In this document: positions 1 to 8,214 of the stretch, one piece after another
Numbering within the stretch: position 1 is the stretch's first letter
How the letters are laid out: each line of letters opens with the position of its first letter
Source: Bacteroidales bacterium UBA3808
GTDB lineage: Bacteria > Bacteroidota > Bacteroidia > Bacteroidales > Paludibacteraceae
Assembly: GCA_002369075.1 (NCBI GenBank)
Contig: DFEG01000006.1
Span: 1-33,181 of the forward strand
Direction: 5' to 3'
DNA length: 33,181 nucleotides
Made by a program: the position numbers and the translations under genes
The notes under the pieces: model-generated
The model's input: the letters and a program-made list of their open reading frames with translations, nothing else
Told to the model about the DNA's origin: nothing
Database searches by the model: none

Positions 1-184
1 TACCGCTGGACGAGGGTCCTGCGATCAACACCACGCGCACCCGTTCACGCGAACAGATCTCTTCCGCGATGTGCTGTAACTGGCGGGTGTGGTATTGCTC
101 GCCTTCCGCTACCAGCCGGTCGGCATGACCGGTCTCAATCATCTCATTGATATATGCCACTCGGCATCGGGATTCGTCTATCAT
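1..184 (-). CDS. Nucleoside kinase (uridine kinase-like), 3' end outside window
   Basis: Partial gene: the first 61 codons run off the left edge of the window. The start ATG overlaps the priA stop codon as ATGA (positions 184-181), so translation is probably coupled. The fragment ends in a P-loop, IAGPSSSG, at about residues 54-61. This wording is typical of the Bacteroidales nucleoside kinases of the uridine kinase/phosphoribulokinase fold, which phosphorylate nucleosides with ATP or GTP. In the usual family architecture, as I recall it, a TGS/threonyl-tRNA-synthetase-like region of more than 200 residues precedes this P-loop. Here only about 50 residues do, and the frame upstream of the ATG meets a stop within about 35 nt without another start. 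The gene therefore encodes a kinase-only form. The specific substrate cannot be read from the fragment. Confidence 0.8.
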   Translation of the reverse strand, partial: MIDESRCRVAYINEMIETGHADRLVAEGEQYHTRQLQHIAEEICSRERVRVVLIAGPSSSG

Positions 185-2241
185 TGTGGATCTACATCTA
201 TTATCAGTTTCACGTTTTTATTCGATGGAATCGAGAAGACATAGTCTATCGCTTCCTGTATCCTTCGTTTGGCTTCCGCCATGTTGGCGTGCTGTTCGAT
301 ACGCAGCGTCAGTTCGCGCAGCGTATAGGCCTGCACCCTCTCGACGGCGGGTATGATGACGCCGGATACCCGCGGTCCGAATATCTGCGCCAAGTAGGCT
401 TGCAACTCGGCAGCGACCTTGTGCACCCGCACGGCGTTATGGTCCTTCAGTTGGAGCCGGATCACGCGGTAGAAAGGCGGGTAATTGAACAGCCGGCGTT
501 CGGCTATCTCGTGGTCGTAAAGGGCGCGGTAGTCGTGGTTCTGCACCATCCGCAGGACTATGTTCGAGGGGTCGAAGGTCTGGATCCACACCTCGCCTTT
601 CGCCCCTTTGCGTCCCGCCCTGCCTGCCACCTGCTCCAGCATCTGGAACGCCCGTTCGTACGCCCGGAAATCCGGCTGGTTGAAGAGGGGATCGGCATTC
701 AGCACCGCCACGAGCCGTACATCGTCGAAATGGAGCCCTTTGGTGACCATCTGCGTCCCGACCAGTATGTCGCACTCGCGGGCGGCAAAGGCGTTGATGA
801 TATCCTGATAAGCGTTCCGGTTACGGGTCGTATCGAGGTCCATGCGCAGCACCCGTGCGTCGGGGAAGAGGGTCTGTATCTCGTCCTCTATGCGCTCCGT
901 ACCGAAGCCGACGGCTTTCAGTTCGCCACCGCAGTCTGGGCAGACGCGCGGAACGGGCATATGGTAGCCGCAGTAATGGCATCGGAGCTCGTTCGCCCTC
1001 TTATGGAAGGTCATCGGCACATCGCATTGCACGCACCGCGGCGGGTGAGCACAGCTCACGCACCGTACCTGCGGGGCATAGCCGCGGCGGTTCTGGAAGA
1101 GGATGACCTGTTTCTTCTGAGACAGACAGTCCCGGATACGCGCGACAAGCGGGTCACTGAAATGACCGTACATCTCCTTGCGCTCGTACTGTCTGGAGAG
1201 GTTGACCAGTTTGATTTCAGGCAGTTCCACCCCTCCGTACCGCTCCGTGAGCGAGACGAGCCCATAGACACCTTTCTGCGCCAGATAGTACGATTCCATC
1301 GAGGGTGTTGCGGTGCCGAGAAGCACCTTGGCGCCGTGGATCTTAGCCAGTACGATCGCCGCAGCGCGGGCATGATAGTGGGGACTGGACTCCGCCTGCT
1401 TGTAACTCGGCTCATGCTCCTCATCTACGATCACCAGACTGATATCCGGTACGGGCAGAAAGACAGCAGACCGCGCCCCGATCACCACTCTACCCTTCGC
1501 ACCCGGTCCTTCGTCCCGTTGTACCTCGCGGTACCGTGCCTCGCGCTCCGCGTCGGTCAGACGGCTGTGATAGACGGTCAGCCGGTCGCCGAAGATCTTT
1601 TGCAAGCGGGTCGTCAGCTGGGTCGTCAGGGCGATCTCGGGCACCAGGTAGAGCACATTATGCCCCGCATCCAGTTCCCGCCGGATGAGGTGGATATAGA
1701 TATCCGTCTTGCCGGAAGAGGTGACCCCGTGGAGCAGGACAATATCTTTCCCATTCCGCCAGAAATTACCGATTGAATCGAGACTTTTCGCCTGCTCGGG
1801 CGACAGGTTGTGCATAGGTTCGACGGGTTCGGCAGAAGATGGCTTTCCGGTGCGTTTCTTAGGCGGTGCGATGAGCCTTTTGTCCAAACTGTTCGGCAAC
1901 GCCGCCGCCATCACTTCTCCCAGCGGGCACATGTAATACGCACTCATCCACTGCCAGAGCGCCAACTGCTCTCCTGGTACCGCCGGTGTGTCCGACAGTA
2001 CCGATGAAATCGGGCGTATCTTATCCGCCAATGCGCCGTCCACGGGTCCGGTATGCTCCCGCAGCACAACGCCCCGCACCTCTTTCTTCAGCAAGGGTAC
2101 CATGACCCTCGTGCCGGGCGCGGGAACAGACAATCCATCCGGGAGACTGTAGGTATAACAGTCCCGGATAGCCAAGGGCAATATGACATCAACACTCCTC
2201 AGCAACGGCTTTGTTGTAGCAGGCGCGGCAGAGTGGTTCAT
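181..2241 (-). CDS. priA: Primosomal protein N' (replication restart helicase PriA)
   Basis: PriA is a superfamily 2 DNA helicase that recognises stalled forks and reloads the replisome. From the ATG at 2241 the protein has 686 residues. It shows a Walker A motif GVTSSGKT (172-179) and a DEEH box (273-276). Eight zinc-binding cysteines follow (394, 397, 403, 406, 421, 424, 434, 437). Later helicase motifs include VGTQMVTKG and QVAGRAGR. The frame stays open to 2349, but the extra N-terminus is low-complexity and lies inside tdk, so I prefer the ATG at 2241. That start overlaps the end of tdk by about 53 nt. The gene sits between tdk and the nucleoside kinase in what looks like one operon driven from the promoter near 2872-2903. 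Identity is certain; only the start is open. Confidence 0.95.
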   Translation of the reverse strand: MNHSAAPATTKPLLRSVDVILPLAIRDCYTYSLPDGLSVPAPGTRVMVPLLKKEVRGVVLREHTGPVDGALADKIRPISSVLSDTPAVPGEQLALWQWMSAYYMCPLGEVMAAALPNSLDKRLIAPPKKRTGKPSSAEPVEPMHNLSPEQAKSLDSIGNFWRNGKDIVLLHGVTSSGKTDIYIHLIRRELDAGHNVLYLVPEIALTTQLTTRLQKIFGDRLTVYHSRLTDAEREARYREVQRDEGPGAKGRVVIGARSAVFLPVPDISLVIVDEEHEPSYKQAESSPHYHARAAAIVLAKIHGAKVLLGTATPSMESYYLAQKGVYGLVSLTERYGGVELPEIKLVNLSRQYERKEMYGHFSDPLVARIRDCLSQKKQVILFQNRRGYAPQVRCVSCAHPPRCVQCDVPMTFHKRANELRCHYCGYHMPVPRVCPDCGGELKAVGFGTERIEDEIQTLFPDARVLRMDLDTTRNRNAYQDIINAFAARECDILVGTQMVTKGLHFDDVRLVAVLNADPLFNQPDFRAYERAFQMLEQVAGRAGRKGAKGEVWIQTFDPSNIVLRMVQNHDYRALYDHEIAERRLFNYPPFYRVIRLQLKDHNAVRVHKVAAELQAYLAQIFGPRVSGVIIPAVERVQAYTLRELTLRIEQHANMAEAKRRIQEAIDYVFSIPSNKNVKLIIDVDPQ

Positions 2242-2776
2242 AGCTGTCCGTTTCACCAAGGAGGACGCGTTTCTCGGAGGAAACAAGGCGGTGGCTGACA
2301 TATGCCAGATCGCCGCAGTTAACGCAGATAGCGTGGGTCTTATACACATCGTCCGCTATCGCCATGAGGGCAGGTATCGGTCCGAACGGCACGCCCTTGT
2401 AATCCATATCCAGTCCGGCGACGATCACGCGGATGCCGCGGTCCGCCAGCTGCTTGCACACGTCCACGATACCCATGTCGAAGAACTGCGCCTCATCAAT
2501 GCCCACCACGTCGATATCATCGACCATGAGGAGGATGTTCTGGCTGCTGTCCACCGGCGTGGAGCGGATCACATTGCGGTCGTGGCTGACCACATCCTCC
2601 TCGCTGTACCGCACGTCGATGGCAGGTTTGTAGATCTCGACGTGCAGTTTGGCGAACTTGGCGCGTTTCATACGGCGGATAAGTTCCTCGGTCTTGCCGG
2701 AGAACATGGATCCGCATACTACCTCGATAGAGCCCCTTCTCAAACCGGGGCCTTTGGTGTCTCTCTCTGAAAACAT
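2189..2776 (-). CDS. tdk: Thymidine kinase
   Basis: A type II (TK1-like) thymidine kinase of 195 residues that phosphorylates thymidine to dTMP in the pyrimidine salvage pathway. Visible features are the P-loop GSMFSGKT (22-29), the DEAQFF motif (94-99) with the catalytic Glu at 95, and a zinc-ribbon lasso with cysteines at 151, 154, 183 and 186. Length is normal for the family. It is the first gene of a tdk-priA-nucleoside kinase operon, so two of the three members concern nucleoside salvage. The 3' end overlaps the priA start region. A Bacteroidota-type promoter lies about 100 nt upstream. Confidence 0.97.
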   Translation of the reverse strand: MFSERDTKGPGLRRGSIEVVCGSMFSGKTEELIRRMKRAKFAKLHVEIYKPAIDVRYSEEDVVSHDRNVIRSTPVDSSQNILLMVDDIDVVGIDEAQFFDMGIVDVCKQLADRGIRVIVAGLDMDYKGVPFGPIPALMAIADDVYKTHAICVNCGDLAYVSHRLVSSEKRVLLGETDSYEPLCRACYNKAVAEEC

Positions 2777-3053
2777 AGTATTGTTAGCGATATTATTTCT
2801 TTTGGGTTAATGTTTGCCGGTGGCATCGTATTTCTCTCCGTTGCGGAGGATGTAAAGATAAAACGGGCGTGCAAAAGTACTAAAAAATCTTGGAATAAAC
2901 AAATTTTCAATCTAAAAAGTGCAAGATTTCTGACATCTGGCACCAAAATGCAAAAATTTCGGAGAATGTTCCGCTCATTCCCCGAAATCATAAAATTGTC
3001 ATGTTTTATCCTTATTAAGTCCTGGTTTTCCCTATCTTTTGTCCTGCTTTTAC
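2777..3053. other. Intergenic region upstream of tdk
   Basis: This stretch has no convincing gene. It is AT-rich, carries the predicted tdk promoter (2872-2903), and leaves a 5' leader of roughly 90 nt before tdk. A frame open on the plus strand from 2810 has no recognisable protein character and would read against the promoter. I see no conserved RNA structure in the leader. Confidence 0.6.
2872..2903 (-). promoter_or_regulatory. Promoter of tdk-priA-kinase operon
   Basis: On the minus strand, TTTG (2903-2900) is followed after 20 nt by TACTTTTG (2879-2872). This matches the Bacteroidota sigma-70 (SigABfr) consensus TTTG-N19-21-TAnnTTTG exactly. Transcription would start a few bases downstream, about 90 nt before the tdk ATG. 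Confidence 0.75.
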
Positions 3054-3107
3054 GGTTTATGGGTCAAAATGCAGGCTGCGATAAGCCTGCATTTTGACCC
3101 ATAAACC
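3054..3107. repeat. Perfect 24-bp inverted repeat with 6-nt loop
   Basis: The left arm (3054-3077) and right arm (3084-3107) are exact reverse complements over 24 bp, separated by GCGATA. The element lies directly downstream of the terminator of the 3166-11777 operon and upstream of the tdk promoter. Neither side has a clear T-tract on its own sense strand, although A7 follows on the plus strand. It could be a back-up or bidirectional terminator, a dispersed intergenic repeat, or a protein-binding palindrome. Confidence 0.8.
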
Positions 3108-3108
3108 T

Positions 3109-3139
3109 AAAAAAACTCCCGCAGCCTTAGCCGCGGGAG
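3109..3139 (-). terminator. Rho-independent terminator of the C25/SPFH operon
   Basis: Read on the minus strand, CTCCCGC (3139-3133) pairs with GCGGGAG (3122-3116), and further pairs are possible inside. T7 (3115-3109) follows immediately. It lies about 26 nt after the stop codon at 3166, the expected place for the end of the eight-gene operon. Confidence 0.9.
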
Positions 3140-3165
3140 CAATATACCGAACTGCCGGGGGACGA

Positions 3166-3744
3166 TTATTTCCCGAACTCCTCGTCGAAGACAACGCGGA
3201 ATTTCTCCGCATCGAAATCAATCATTGCTTTCTCCGCTCCAGTGAGCTGGTTCATGGATTGTGAGAAATCTTTGTAGAGGTCATCTTTCTCAATCTCCAC
3301 CGCTACATACGCATGGTACATCAACGAACCGTCGGCACCGACAGTCTTGGTGAGTTTGTCGCAGCAGATTTCAGATCCCTGCATCAGTTTGGCAGCCACT
3401 TGCCGTGCCATATCCTGATATCTTGCGCCGAAATCAGCACGCTGATCCACGTCATAAGAGGATGTGTATGTCTCGGAAACACGCTGCATGAATGTCTGTG
3501 CGGCCGTAGCCAACTCACGCCGTGCGTTCATGGCCGCTTTGTCCTTCGCGTTCTGCATATTCGGGCTGATGGCAGAACCGGAAGCGCGTAAGGCTTTCTT
3601 GTCGGATCTAAACTCTGTGCAAGGCACGATTACTTCCTCTTCCTGCGCAAAAGCACTGGTAGCGGTCACCGGTTGAGCAGCTTTCTTTGCGCCGCAGGCA
3701 GCGAACACAACCGCTGCTGCCATAATGAATAAAATCTTCTTCAT
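3166..3744 (-). CDS. LPP20-like lipoprotein
   Basis: A 192-residue exported lipoprotein. The signal sequence ends in a lipobox, FAAC, with the lipidated cysteine at residue 17. No acidic surface-export signal follows it, so a periplasm-facing location is likely. The mature part is alpha/beta with a long helical segment (about 60-115) rich in Ala, Lys and Arg. Its pattern of repeated small and charged residues, then a YVAVEI-type strand, recalls the LPP20/CsgG-like fold of envelope lipoproteins. It is the last gene of the operon that begins at 11777, and it resembles the N-terminal half of the preceding gene. I do not recognise a specific function; a role in an envelope assembly with the other exported products is inference. 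Confidence 0.75.
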   Translation of the reverse strand: MKKILFIMAAAVVFAACGAKKAAQPVTATSAFAQEEEVIVPCTEFRSDKKALRASGSAISPNMQNAKDKAAMNARRELATAAQTFMQRVSETYTSSYDVDQRADFGARYQDMARQVAAKLMQGSEICCDKLTKTVGADGSLMYHAYVAVEIEKDDLYKDFSQSMNQLTGAEKAMIDFDAEKFRVVFDEEFGK

Positions 3745-3768
3745 AATTTGAAAAATTTGTGTTTGTTA

Positions 3769-5067
3769 TTAAAAGGTTAGTTTTTTAGGTAACTCACGTT
3801 GTACCCGTTTGATGAGTTCACGTGTGCATTGGTTCATCGTCTGCTCGACCGAATTTTTCTCCGGCGAGAGGACGCGGAGCTGCTGTACGGAATAGGTATA
3901 GAGCAGATGCTGGGTATTGTTGTCGTAGAACTTGATCTGCAGGTTGACCAAGCTCTCATTGAGGTTATATATTTCTCCGGGAATAACGCCGACGTATTCG
4001 ACGTTGTTCCTGATGTCAGCAAAGATCTCCGCCTCGTCGGGATCCGGAGTGACCGTAAAATGGTTGTTTCCGAGTATCGATGTCAGCTGGGGCATCAGGT
4101 TCTCCAGATCGCATCCGGCGTTATGGAGGTAGATTGTCTTCGCCTCATTCTCCACCTGCACCCGGCATAATGCTTCGGGCCAGTTCTGGACGCTCATCAG
4201 TCTCTTGTAAGCAGCGCTCAGTCCACGCTGCACCTCCGGTGCGAGTGCAAACCGGATCTGTGCGACAGGTTCCTTCGTATTCAGGGCTGTGAGACGGAAA
4301 GAAGCGATGCCCTGTGCATCTGTTTTCCGGTTTTCGGAGATAACACCGCTTCCCTCGATGAAAGAGGCGGCCAGCGGCATATTGACTATGTTCGCGCCCT
4401 GTCTTGTAAGACGTACCGTGATATCCTCACTGACCGCTCCCGCAGTCAGTAGCAGAGAAGCCGGTTCGACCGTCAGTTTCAGTCCGTCAAAAGCGGAGAG
4501 GTATCCCCGATAGAGGTCGTTTGCAACGGGTATATCCAGAAAGAGCCAAGGCTCCATCTCCGCCAGTCCCTTCTCATAATAGGTGAGTGCGCGGAACAGT
4601 TCGCCTTTGGACAGTGCCTGTTCCGCCTCGTTCAGATAGGAGGAGCCGACAGAAGAGAGTTCATTCTCCTTTTTCGTTTTATTGCGGAGATAGGTCTTTT
4701 TATCCAGCCGGTAGCAGACGAAATAGGTGTTCGTCTTCTTATCTTTGTAAGTACCTACCAACTCATGTCCGTCGAGCAAATTCTTGGAGGAAGCCTGTGT
4801 TGTCTGAGCGAAATACTCCTTGTCACTCTTACTCATCTCCATGGTAGCCAGGAAGGAATTGGTCTCCACGAGTACAGATATCTGGCGTGCGAGGTCTCCC
4901 AAGGCATTCTGCCCGGCAGCCTGTTCCCATCCCGGTGTATCCATGGTTGATGAACCGACTCCGATATATGCACTCTCCTCCGACCGGTCAGTAAGCCATG
5001 CCGGTTCTTTTGCGAAAGCGGTAACCGCCACCAACAGGAGGGTTCCAAAAAGCAGTGTTCGTTTCAT
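3769..5067 (-). CDS. Exported LPP20-domain protein with Ig-like middle domain
   Basis: 432 residues with a cleavable signal peptide (cleavage probably after AFA, residue 19). Residues 20-150 start with the LPP20 hallmark, a PxW followed by YIGVGSS, then helix and strand elements ending in YFVCYRLDK. A short helical repeat (about 145-175, TPR-like) follows. Next comes a segment with the alternating strands of an Ig-like or Big domain (about 195-300, with an AxGIASFRL motif), and then a C-terminal alpha/beta domain. The gene lies 24 nt upstream of the LPP20-like lipoprotein gene and 4 nt after the gene before it, so it is co-transcribed. The product should be periplasmic. Function unknown. Domain names rest on pattern reading, not on a search. 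Confidence 0.7.
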   Translation of the reverse strand: MKRTLLFGTLLLVAVTAFAKEPAWLTDRSEESAYIGVGSSTMDTPGWEQAAGQNALGDLARQISVLVETNSFLATMEMSKSDKEYFAQTTQASSKNLLDGHELVGTYKDKKTNTYFVCYRLDKKTYLRNKTKKENELSSVGSSYLNEAEQALSKGELFRALTYYEKGLAEMEPWLFLDIPVANDLYRGYLSAFDGLKLTVEPASLLLTAGAVSEDITVRLTRQGANIVNMPLAASFIEGSGVISENRKTDAQGIASFRLTALNTKEPVAQIRFALAPEVQRGLSAAYKRLMSVQNWPEALCRVQVENEAKTIYLHNAGCDLENLMPQLTSILGNNHFTVTPDPDEAEIFADIRNNVEYVGVIPGEIYNLNESLVNLQIKFYDNNTQHLLYTYSVQQLRVLSPEKNSVEQTMNQCTRELIKRVQRELPKKLTF

Positions 5068-5071
5068 AGCC

Positions 5072-6352
5072 TTATTCGATCGTTACCAAAATATTGTTTC
5101 CATCCACCCTTGTGGAGCAGTCAATTCCTTCTTCCTCTTTCAGGTATTGCTCGAGGATAAAGGCAAACTGGGCGGCATCCATCCTCAGACCGTCCTGATC
5201 CTTAGGCGGAATAGTGACGTAGTCGAAGATCATGCTTTCGTCCATGACGCCCTGAATGTGGTATTTGCCATTATGCGCATTCTTACGCACCCATTGGCGT
5301 AGAATATTGCTCAGCGAATAGCCCTTATTGCCCGCCGGTGAGTTCATCGTCATCATCGAAGTGCCGCCGATAGCGAACTGCAAAACCACGCGTGTACCGT
5401 CCGCCGGTTTGAAATTCCTGATTATATCATCAATGAAGGACTGGATTTCCCCTTCCACGGTTATCTTACAAAGGGCATCCACGGCAGAGGTCTTGAAGCG
5501 ACGTACAGGAGCCGCTGTTTTCGAAGCCAGTATAGTTCCCGAAGCCGTCTCGTAGGCTTTCATGATCAGCGCTACGCGTGATCCCTCGGGCTTGATATCC
5601 TTGTTGATATCTACTGTGACATAGACATCCGCTCCGGAAGTCATGAGCAACTGCTTGTCGTTGCTGTCTGCAGTGCCGGCGTTCTGCTCGTATGCGGCGC
5701 GGCGGTTTACCGCGTCGATCTTGCCCTGCAGATCCACCGTAGAGATCTTATTCTGCTCAAATCCGTTCTGCACACTGCTGACCGCAATGCGGCGGTCATA
5801 GTCGCTCTGTAAGATCTTGGAGTAACTCTCGCCGTCTCTTTTGTAGGGGACTACGATTACCGTAGGCAGCACGACACCTTCCGTCTCGCGAACCTGAGTA
5901 GCTGTCACGCCCTCTATCGGGTCTTCGGCAAAGACCTTGTTCCGCTTCATGTCATTGATCAACTGCTGAATGCGTACCGTCATCTGGAAATTCTGCATTT
6001 TCCCGCTCTCTGTCTTGATGACTTTGCCGGATGAAGCAACACTCTTCGGCACGACGTAGAGCGCGTATCGGCTCGTCTCGTTGAAGAACGAATTGGTATA
6101 GACTTTATTCTCGTTTACTACCAGCGGTTTGCCGTCATTGACGCCCTCCACGCCGGTATAAAAGAGCTGATGGAAGAGCGATTTCTGCGCATTGATCTCC
6201 ATCTCTTTGGTCTTCTCTCCCTTTCCGGCGGATTCGAAGACGGCAGTGCTACCCTGATTGGTAACAAGACGAGCCATATCCAAATATTCTTCAGCCCCGG
6301 CCGTAAACACCAGGGAGAGGAATACGATTATTGCAAAATACCTTTGCTTCAT
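5072..6352 (-). CDS. Exported protein, tentatively DUF6175-like
   Basis: 426 residues with a signal peptide (cleavage near AGA, residue 20). The N-terminal third resembles LPP20/CsgG-type sequence: a helical segment with MEINAQKSLFHQLF, then a strand-rich part. The middle has PTVIVVPYKRDGESY, which recalls Bacteroidota proteins annotated as DUF6175, and later VYVTVDI and ALIMKAYETASG, as in CsgG-like proteins that test whether a component is multimerised. Only 4 nt separate its stop region from the next gene, which supports one transcript. Likely periplasmic. No catalytic motif is visible. The family name is a recollection and should be held loosely. Confidence 0.6.
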   Translation of the reverse strand: MKQRYFAIIVFLSLVFTAGAEEYLDMARLVTNQGSTAVFESAGKGEKTKEMEINAQKSLFHQLFYTGVEGVNDGKPLVVNENKVYTNSFFNETSRYALYVVPKSVASSGKVIKTESGKMQNFQMTVRIQQLINDMKRNKVFAEDPIEGVTATQVRETEGVVLPTVIVVPYKRDGESYSKILQSDYDRRIAVSSVQNGFEQNKISTVDLQGKIDAVNRRAAYEQNAGTADSNDKQLLMTSGADVYVTVDINKDIKPEGSRVALIMKAYETASGTILASKTAAPVRRFKTSAVDALCKITVEGEIQSFIDDIIRNFKPADGTRVVLQFAIGGTSMMTMNSPAGNKGYSLSNILRQWVRKNAHNGKYHIQGVMDESMIFDYVTIPPKDQDGLRMDAAQFAFILEQYLKEEEGIDCSTRVDGNNILVTIE

Positions 6353-6366
6353 AGATCAGGGATTGA

Positions 6367-7197
6367 TTATTTGAAGAGTTGGTCCCATCCGCCATTATCT
6401 CTCGGCGGGAGCATATTTACAGTCACAGGCAGTGCCGTACCGGGATTAGAAGCGTAAGCCTCGAGGGCAGCAGCCACCTTGTCAGCCTCCTTACCGCTCA
6501 CTTTGCAGCGTGAGAGGTCACCGGCAACGATCTCTACAACCTCCAGTTTCACATCGGCTTTCTGGCGGGTCGTACGACCTGCAACCATCTTACCGAGCAG
6601 AACGGTGAATTTGGTCTTGGTATCCACGCCGTCCTCCGAACCGAGGGTGATATAGCACTCCGTCAATTTGCCTTTCTTGTCCAAGGTGTAGTCAGCCTCT
6701 ACGATCTGGCCTGCGAGAGGATAGTTGGCATAGGCAAAACGCTTCATGTCCGGTGCGATGAATTTGTACACTTCCTCGCGGCTCTCAGCTTCGCTGCCGG
6801 ACAAACCGAACTTCATGCTCATAAATGCGCCGGAACCGTCATAGTTGAAGGTCTCGGTAGTAGTTGTACCCTCTTTCACATCCGTGCTGGTCAGGGTGTA
6901 GGACATCGTGGTTTTGTAGGTCACCTCACCTTTGTCGTTCACCTGACGGGTGACATTATAGGAAAGTACGTTTCCCGTGATGATGTAATCAGCGCCGAGG
7001 CCGTCTGCGGACTCAATCAACTGCAGGTGATTTACGGCGCTCAAGCCGGACTGCACATTCTGCTTCACTTTTTCTTGTACATCTGCACTTACAGATTGAG
7101 CGGATTCAAACGCTCCCATGCAGATCACTGTCTTACGGCCTGCGAAAACCGTCAGCGACGCTACCATTACGGCAGCCAAGAGAAAAATTTTTTTCAT
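6367..7197 (-). CDS. Exported CsgG-like protein
   Basis: 276 residues with a signal peptide (MKKIFLLAAV start, cleavage after VFA, residue 19). The mature chain begins with a strand RKTVICMGAF, then a helix and QLIESADGLGADYIITGNVLSY. This order matches the nucleotide-free CsgG/curli-assembly fold, in which small envelope proteins have a strand, a helix, then 'GADYIITG'. The remainder is strand-rich, with a phrase typical of wall or OM factors (LGSEDGVDTKTKFTVL). It is the first of four consecutive exported products downstream of the zinc-ribbon genes. Whether it forms a ring or channel, as CsgG does, cannot be told from sequence alone; no obvious transmembrane beta-hairpin insert stands out. 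Confidence 0.65.
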   Translation of the reverse strand: MKKIFLLAAVMVASLTVFAGRKTVICMGAFESAQSVSADVQEKVKQNVQSGLSAVNHLQLIESADGLGADYIITGNVLSYNVTRQVNDKGEVTYKTTMSYTLTSTDVKEGTTTTETFNYDGSGAFMSMKFGLSGSEAESREEVYKFIAPDMKRFAYANYPLAGQIVEADYTLDKKGKLTECYITLGSEDGVDTKTKFTVLLGKMVAGRTTRQKADVKLEVVEIVAGDLSRCKVSGKEADKVAAALEAYASNPGTALPVTVNMLPPRDNGGWDQLFK

Positions 7198-7236
7198 GTT
7201 TTTAAAGTTATTAAAAAGTTGATAAATAGGTTAATA

Positions 7237-8214
7237 TCATTTGTTTTCAGCCTGTTTATAGTATTTACGCGCCATCATGGCGTTAGCCTCAACGGATCCG
7301 CACCCCTCATCATATATTTTCCCTAACATACGGAGGGATTCCTTGGAGCCGCTGGCTTTGAACGCCTGTACGGCAGCCAGACCATCGCCTGCATTATAGG
7401 CTTTCATACCCGCCTCATAGTTTGCATCCCGGGGTGCCGGTGTTGCGGCTTTTGGCGGAGCAGGCGTATTGGCAGCCGCAGCCTCTTTGTTCTTCCGTGC
7501 GGAGGCGGGTTGTGCAGCTGCTTTGGCAGGAGCGGGAGCCGTAACGGGTTGTACGGTTGTCTCCTGAGCGGCGGGGGCTTCCGCCGGCGTTTCTTTCTTC
7601 CCGAAGAAGAGATATACCGCACCGCCGATGATCACACCAATCACCGCCAGAATAATCCATTTCTTTGCGCTGCCGCCTCCATAAGACGGAGTATATGCCG
7701 CCCCTCCGGCAAGACTGCCCAGAGACTTTTCATTGTTAGCCGGCTGTGCCGGGGCTTGCTGAGCCTGTTGTGCTTGCGCCCGACGTACGGCTTCCGCTGT
7801 GTTCGGGTCTATGTTCGGCGGTAACGGAGCATTTCCGCCACCCATTATCAGGATGGTGGTGTTGTTCACCGTCTGCGAGTTATCCGTGACATTATGCTGC
7901 ATGTTCTGCTGCACATGGGTATTGACGGAGTGGTCATCGTGCGTGGAGTTGTCCTCCGCATGGTTGGATGCCACATTCACGTCCCCATGCGACAGAATAC
8001 TCTCCGGCATATTCACTTCCGGTTTGCCGGGCATGGCGGGTTTGGTCGGTTTAGCGGGTCTGGCGGGTGCCACCGGTTGTTCGGGTGCTGCCGGAGCCTC
8101 CGGCATTGCGGTACCACCGGCAGCCGCGAACTCGCTGTCAGTCAATTCATAGTCGCAGTTGGGGCAAACCCGCACGCCGGGTTGCAGTTCTTCTCCACAT
8201 TCAGGGCATTTCAT
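7237..8214 (-). CDS. Zinc-ribbon, single-TM protein with C-terminal Sel1/TPR-like repeat
   Basis: The chosen start at 8214 overlaps the upstream stop as ATGA and puts a zinc ribbon at the very N-terminus (cysteines 3, 6, 17, 20). A longer frame to 8244 adds ten unsupported residues. The 325-residue protein continues with a Pro/Ala linker, a His/Asn-rich segment (about 76-120, many NxH and VNT repeats), and a single membrane helix (about 186-204). A second Ala/Pro linker leads to a C-terminal Sel1/TPR-like hairpin (about 264-323). There is no signal peptide, so the zinc ribbon should be cytosolic and the Sel1-like part periplasmic. It could join the cytosolic C25 and SPFH proteins to the exported products encoded downstream. 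That link is inference. Confidence 0.8.
   Translation of the reverse strand: MKCPECGEELQPGVRVCPNCDYELTDSEFAAAGGTAMPEAPAAPEQPVAPARPAKPTKPAMPGKPEVNMPESILSHGDVNVASNHAEDNSTHDDHSVNTHVQQNMQHNVTDNSQTVNNTTILIMGGGNAPLPPNIDPNTAEAVRRAQAQQAQQAPAQPANNEKSLGSLAGGAAYTPSYGGGSAKKWIILAVIGVIIGGAVYLFFGKKETPAEAPAAQETTVQPVTAPAPAKAAAQPASARKNKEAAAANTPAPPKAATPAPRDANYEAGMKAYNAGDGLAAVQAFKASGSKESLRMLGKIYDEGCGSVEANAMMARKYYKQAENK

Noticed and set aside
154..1776. Long open frame on the plus strand opposite priA (540 codons)
   Set aside because: Shadow of priA: it lacks any recognisable domain and lies opposite a certain gene with all PriA motifs.
181..2349. Start of PriA at 2349
   Set aside because: The extra 36 residues lie fully inside tdk, are low in complexity and do not resemble PriA.
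2810..3097. 95-codon plus-strand frame upstream of tdk
   Set aside because: Overlaps the tdk promoter and the 24-bp inverted repeat, and the protein shows no plausible composition or family.
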